Below, piece after piece: positions 27,586-28,077 of a DNA stretch of 28,077 nt. The notes beneath the pieces were generated by a model, which worked only from the letters and a program-made list of their open reading frames with translations, made no database searches and was not told the DNA's origin. The stretch covers positions 732,514-760,590 of the forward strand of contig BFEA01000365.1 in the NCBI GenBank assembly GCA_003427395.1, read 5' to 3'. Origin of the DNA: Chara braunii. Lineage: Eukaryota > Streptophyta > Charophyceae > Charales > Characeae. How positions within the stretch are numbered: the first letter of the stretch is position 1; the number at the start of each line of letters is the position of its first letter. Position numbers and translations under genes: made by a program.

Positions 27586-28077
27586 GTTGAGAATATTATT
27601 CTTTCGTCTTAAAAAAAAAAGAAGTGCATGTGATTTTTTTTTTTCAATATATACTGAGAAAATACGTTTTTCTTTTTTTTTCAAGTTGTAGGGGGGGAGG
27701 CTCTGCGCGTGCATGGTTTTTTTTTTTCAATATATACTGAGGAATATATATTTTCCTTTTTTTTTTCAAGTTGGGGGAGGGGGGGGGCTCCGCCCCCCCC
27801 CCCCGCAACTCGGACTTGGATCCACTTCATGCTTCATCACACACGAAACCCGCACTCTGGCAGCTAAGAAGTGCGCATGATTTTTTTTTTTTTTTGTAGC
27901 GAATAATCGAGAATATTATTCTTTTCTTTTTTTCTTTAATACGGTACGCAGGGGGCTTCTCGTTCCACTTGGATCCCTAAGTTCTTTCACCACACATAAA
28001 GCCCGCACCGAGCAGCTAAGAAGTGCACGTGAATGTTTTTTTTTCTTTTCAATATATACTGAGGAATATATGTTTTT
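27586..28077. repeat. AT-rich imperfect tandem repeats running off the window end
   Basis: The phrase ttttcaatatatactgag occurs at about 27641, 27724 and 28045. gcagctaagaagtgc occurs at about 27861 and 28012. gagaatattattctttt occurs at about 27589 and 27909. ttggatcc with a following cacaca(c/t)(g/a)aa occurs near 27817 and 27969. Poly-T, poly-G and poly-C runs separate them. The unit is about 85-150 bp. There are no genes. Confidence 0.75.

Overview
The window looks like repeat-rich nuclear DNA of a eukaryote, probably of the plant or streptophyte-alga kind. The support is a LINE of the zf-RVT type with a poly(A) tail, a tRNA-derived Pol III promoter, nested 9-bp-TSD DNA transposons, Ulp1-type (C48) proteases and many dinucleotide microsatellites. 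A charophyte such as Chara is a guess from general feel and was not tested. I see no intact host gene, no rRNA, no functional tRNA and no CRISPR. Almost everything recognisable is a mobile-element gene, and every long gene is broken.

Layout. 1-9.0 kb: a decayed gene of about 5.4 kb (1003-6366, + strand, read in three successive frames) followed by a broken Ulp1 protease gene (7167-7933). Both lie among at least nine copies of a 24-25 bp dyad-symmetric repeat (GAAGTCCG-N7-8-CGNACTTC type), grouped at 273-936 and 5215-5726 with outliers near 8397 and 8984. The long gene has a GQHN motif in a setting like the ParB/Srx/DndB (DGQHR) fold, and a later part that weakly resembles a DNA methyltransferase. 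I propose this as a candidate undescribed large DNA transposon. 9.5-11.2 kb: six copies of a 19-bp motif followed by a second, different Ulp1 gene (10413-11149), also with one frameshift but complete catalytic residues.

11.4-21.7 kb: a (CCCCTTA)n-like heptamer tract, homopolymers, CpG-rich dyads, a 129-bp MITE-like element, a compound (CT)n(GT)n microsatellite with one N, a short-unit repeat family present at two loci (15.65 and 21.0 kb), long purine-rich tracts, and a few weak minus-strand ORF islands that I cannot identify. 21.7-26.1 kb: the 3' end of a LINE (zf-RVT and C-terminal region, 3' UTR, poly(A) to 26069), split by a MULE-like element (22782-25376) with a 9-bp duplication of TTGTTTGGA that keeps the LINE reading frame. 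That element is itself split by a relative (22975-24703). 26.1-28.1 kb: a tRNA-derived SINE-like head, tandem repeats and AT-rich repeats.

How the parts relate: if the 1-9 kb block is one element, the ParB-like protein could bind the dyad repeats and the Ulp1 protease could act on SUMO or on an element polyprotein. That is inference from layout only. The 22-26 kb block gives a clear relative history: LINE first, then the outer MULE-like element, then the inner one.
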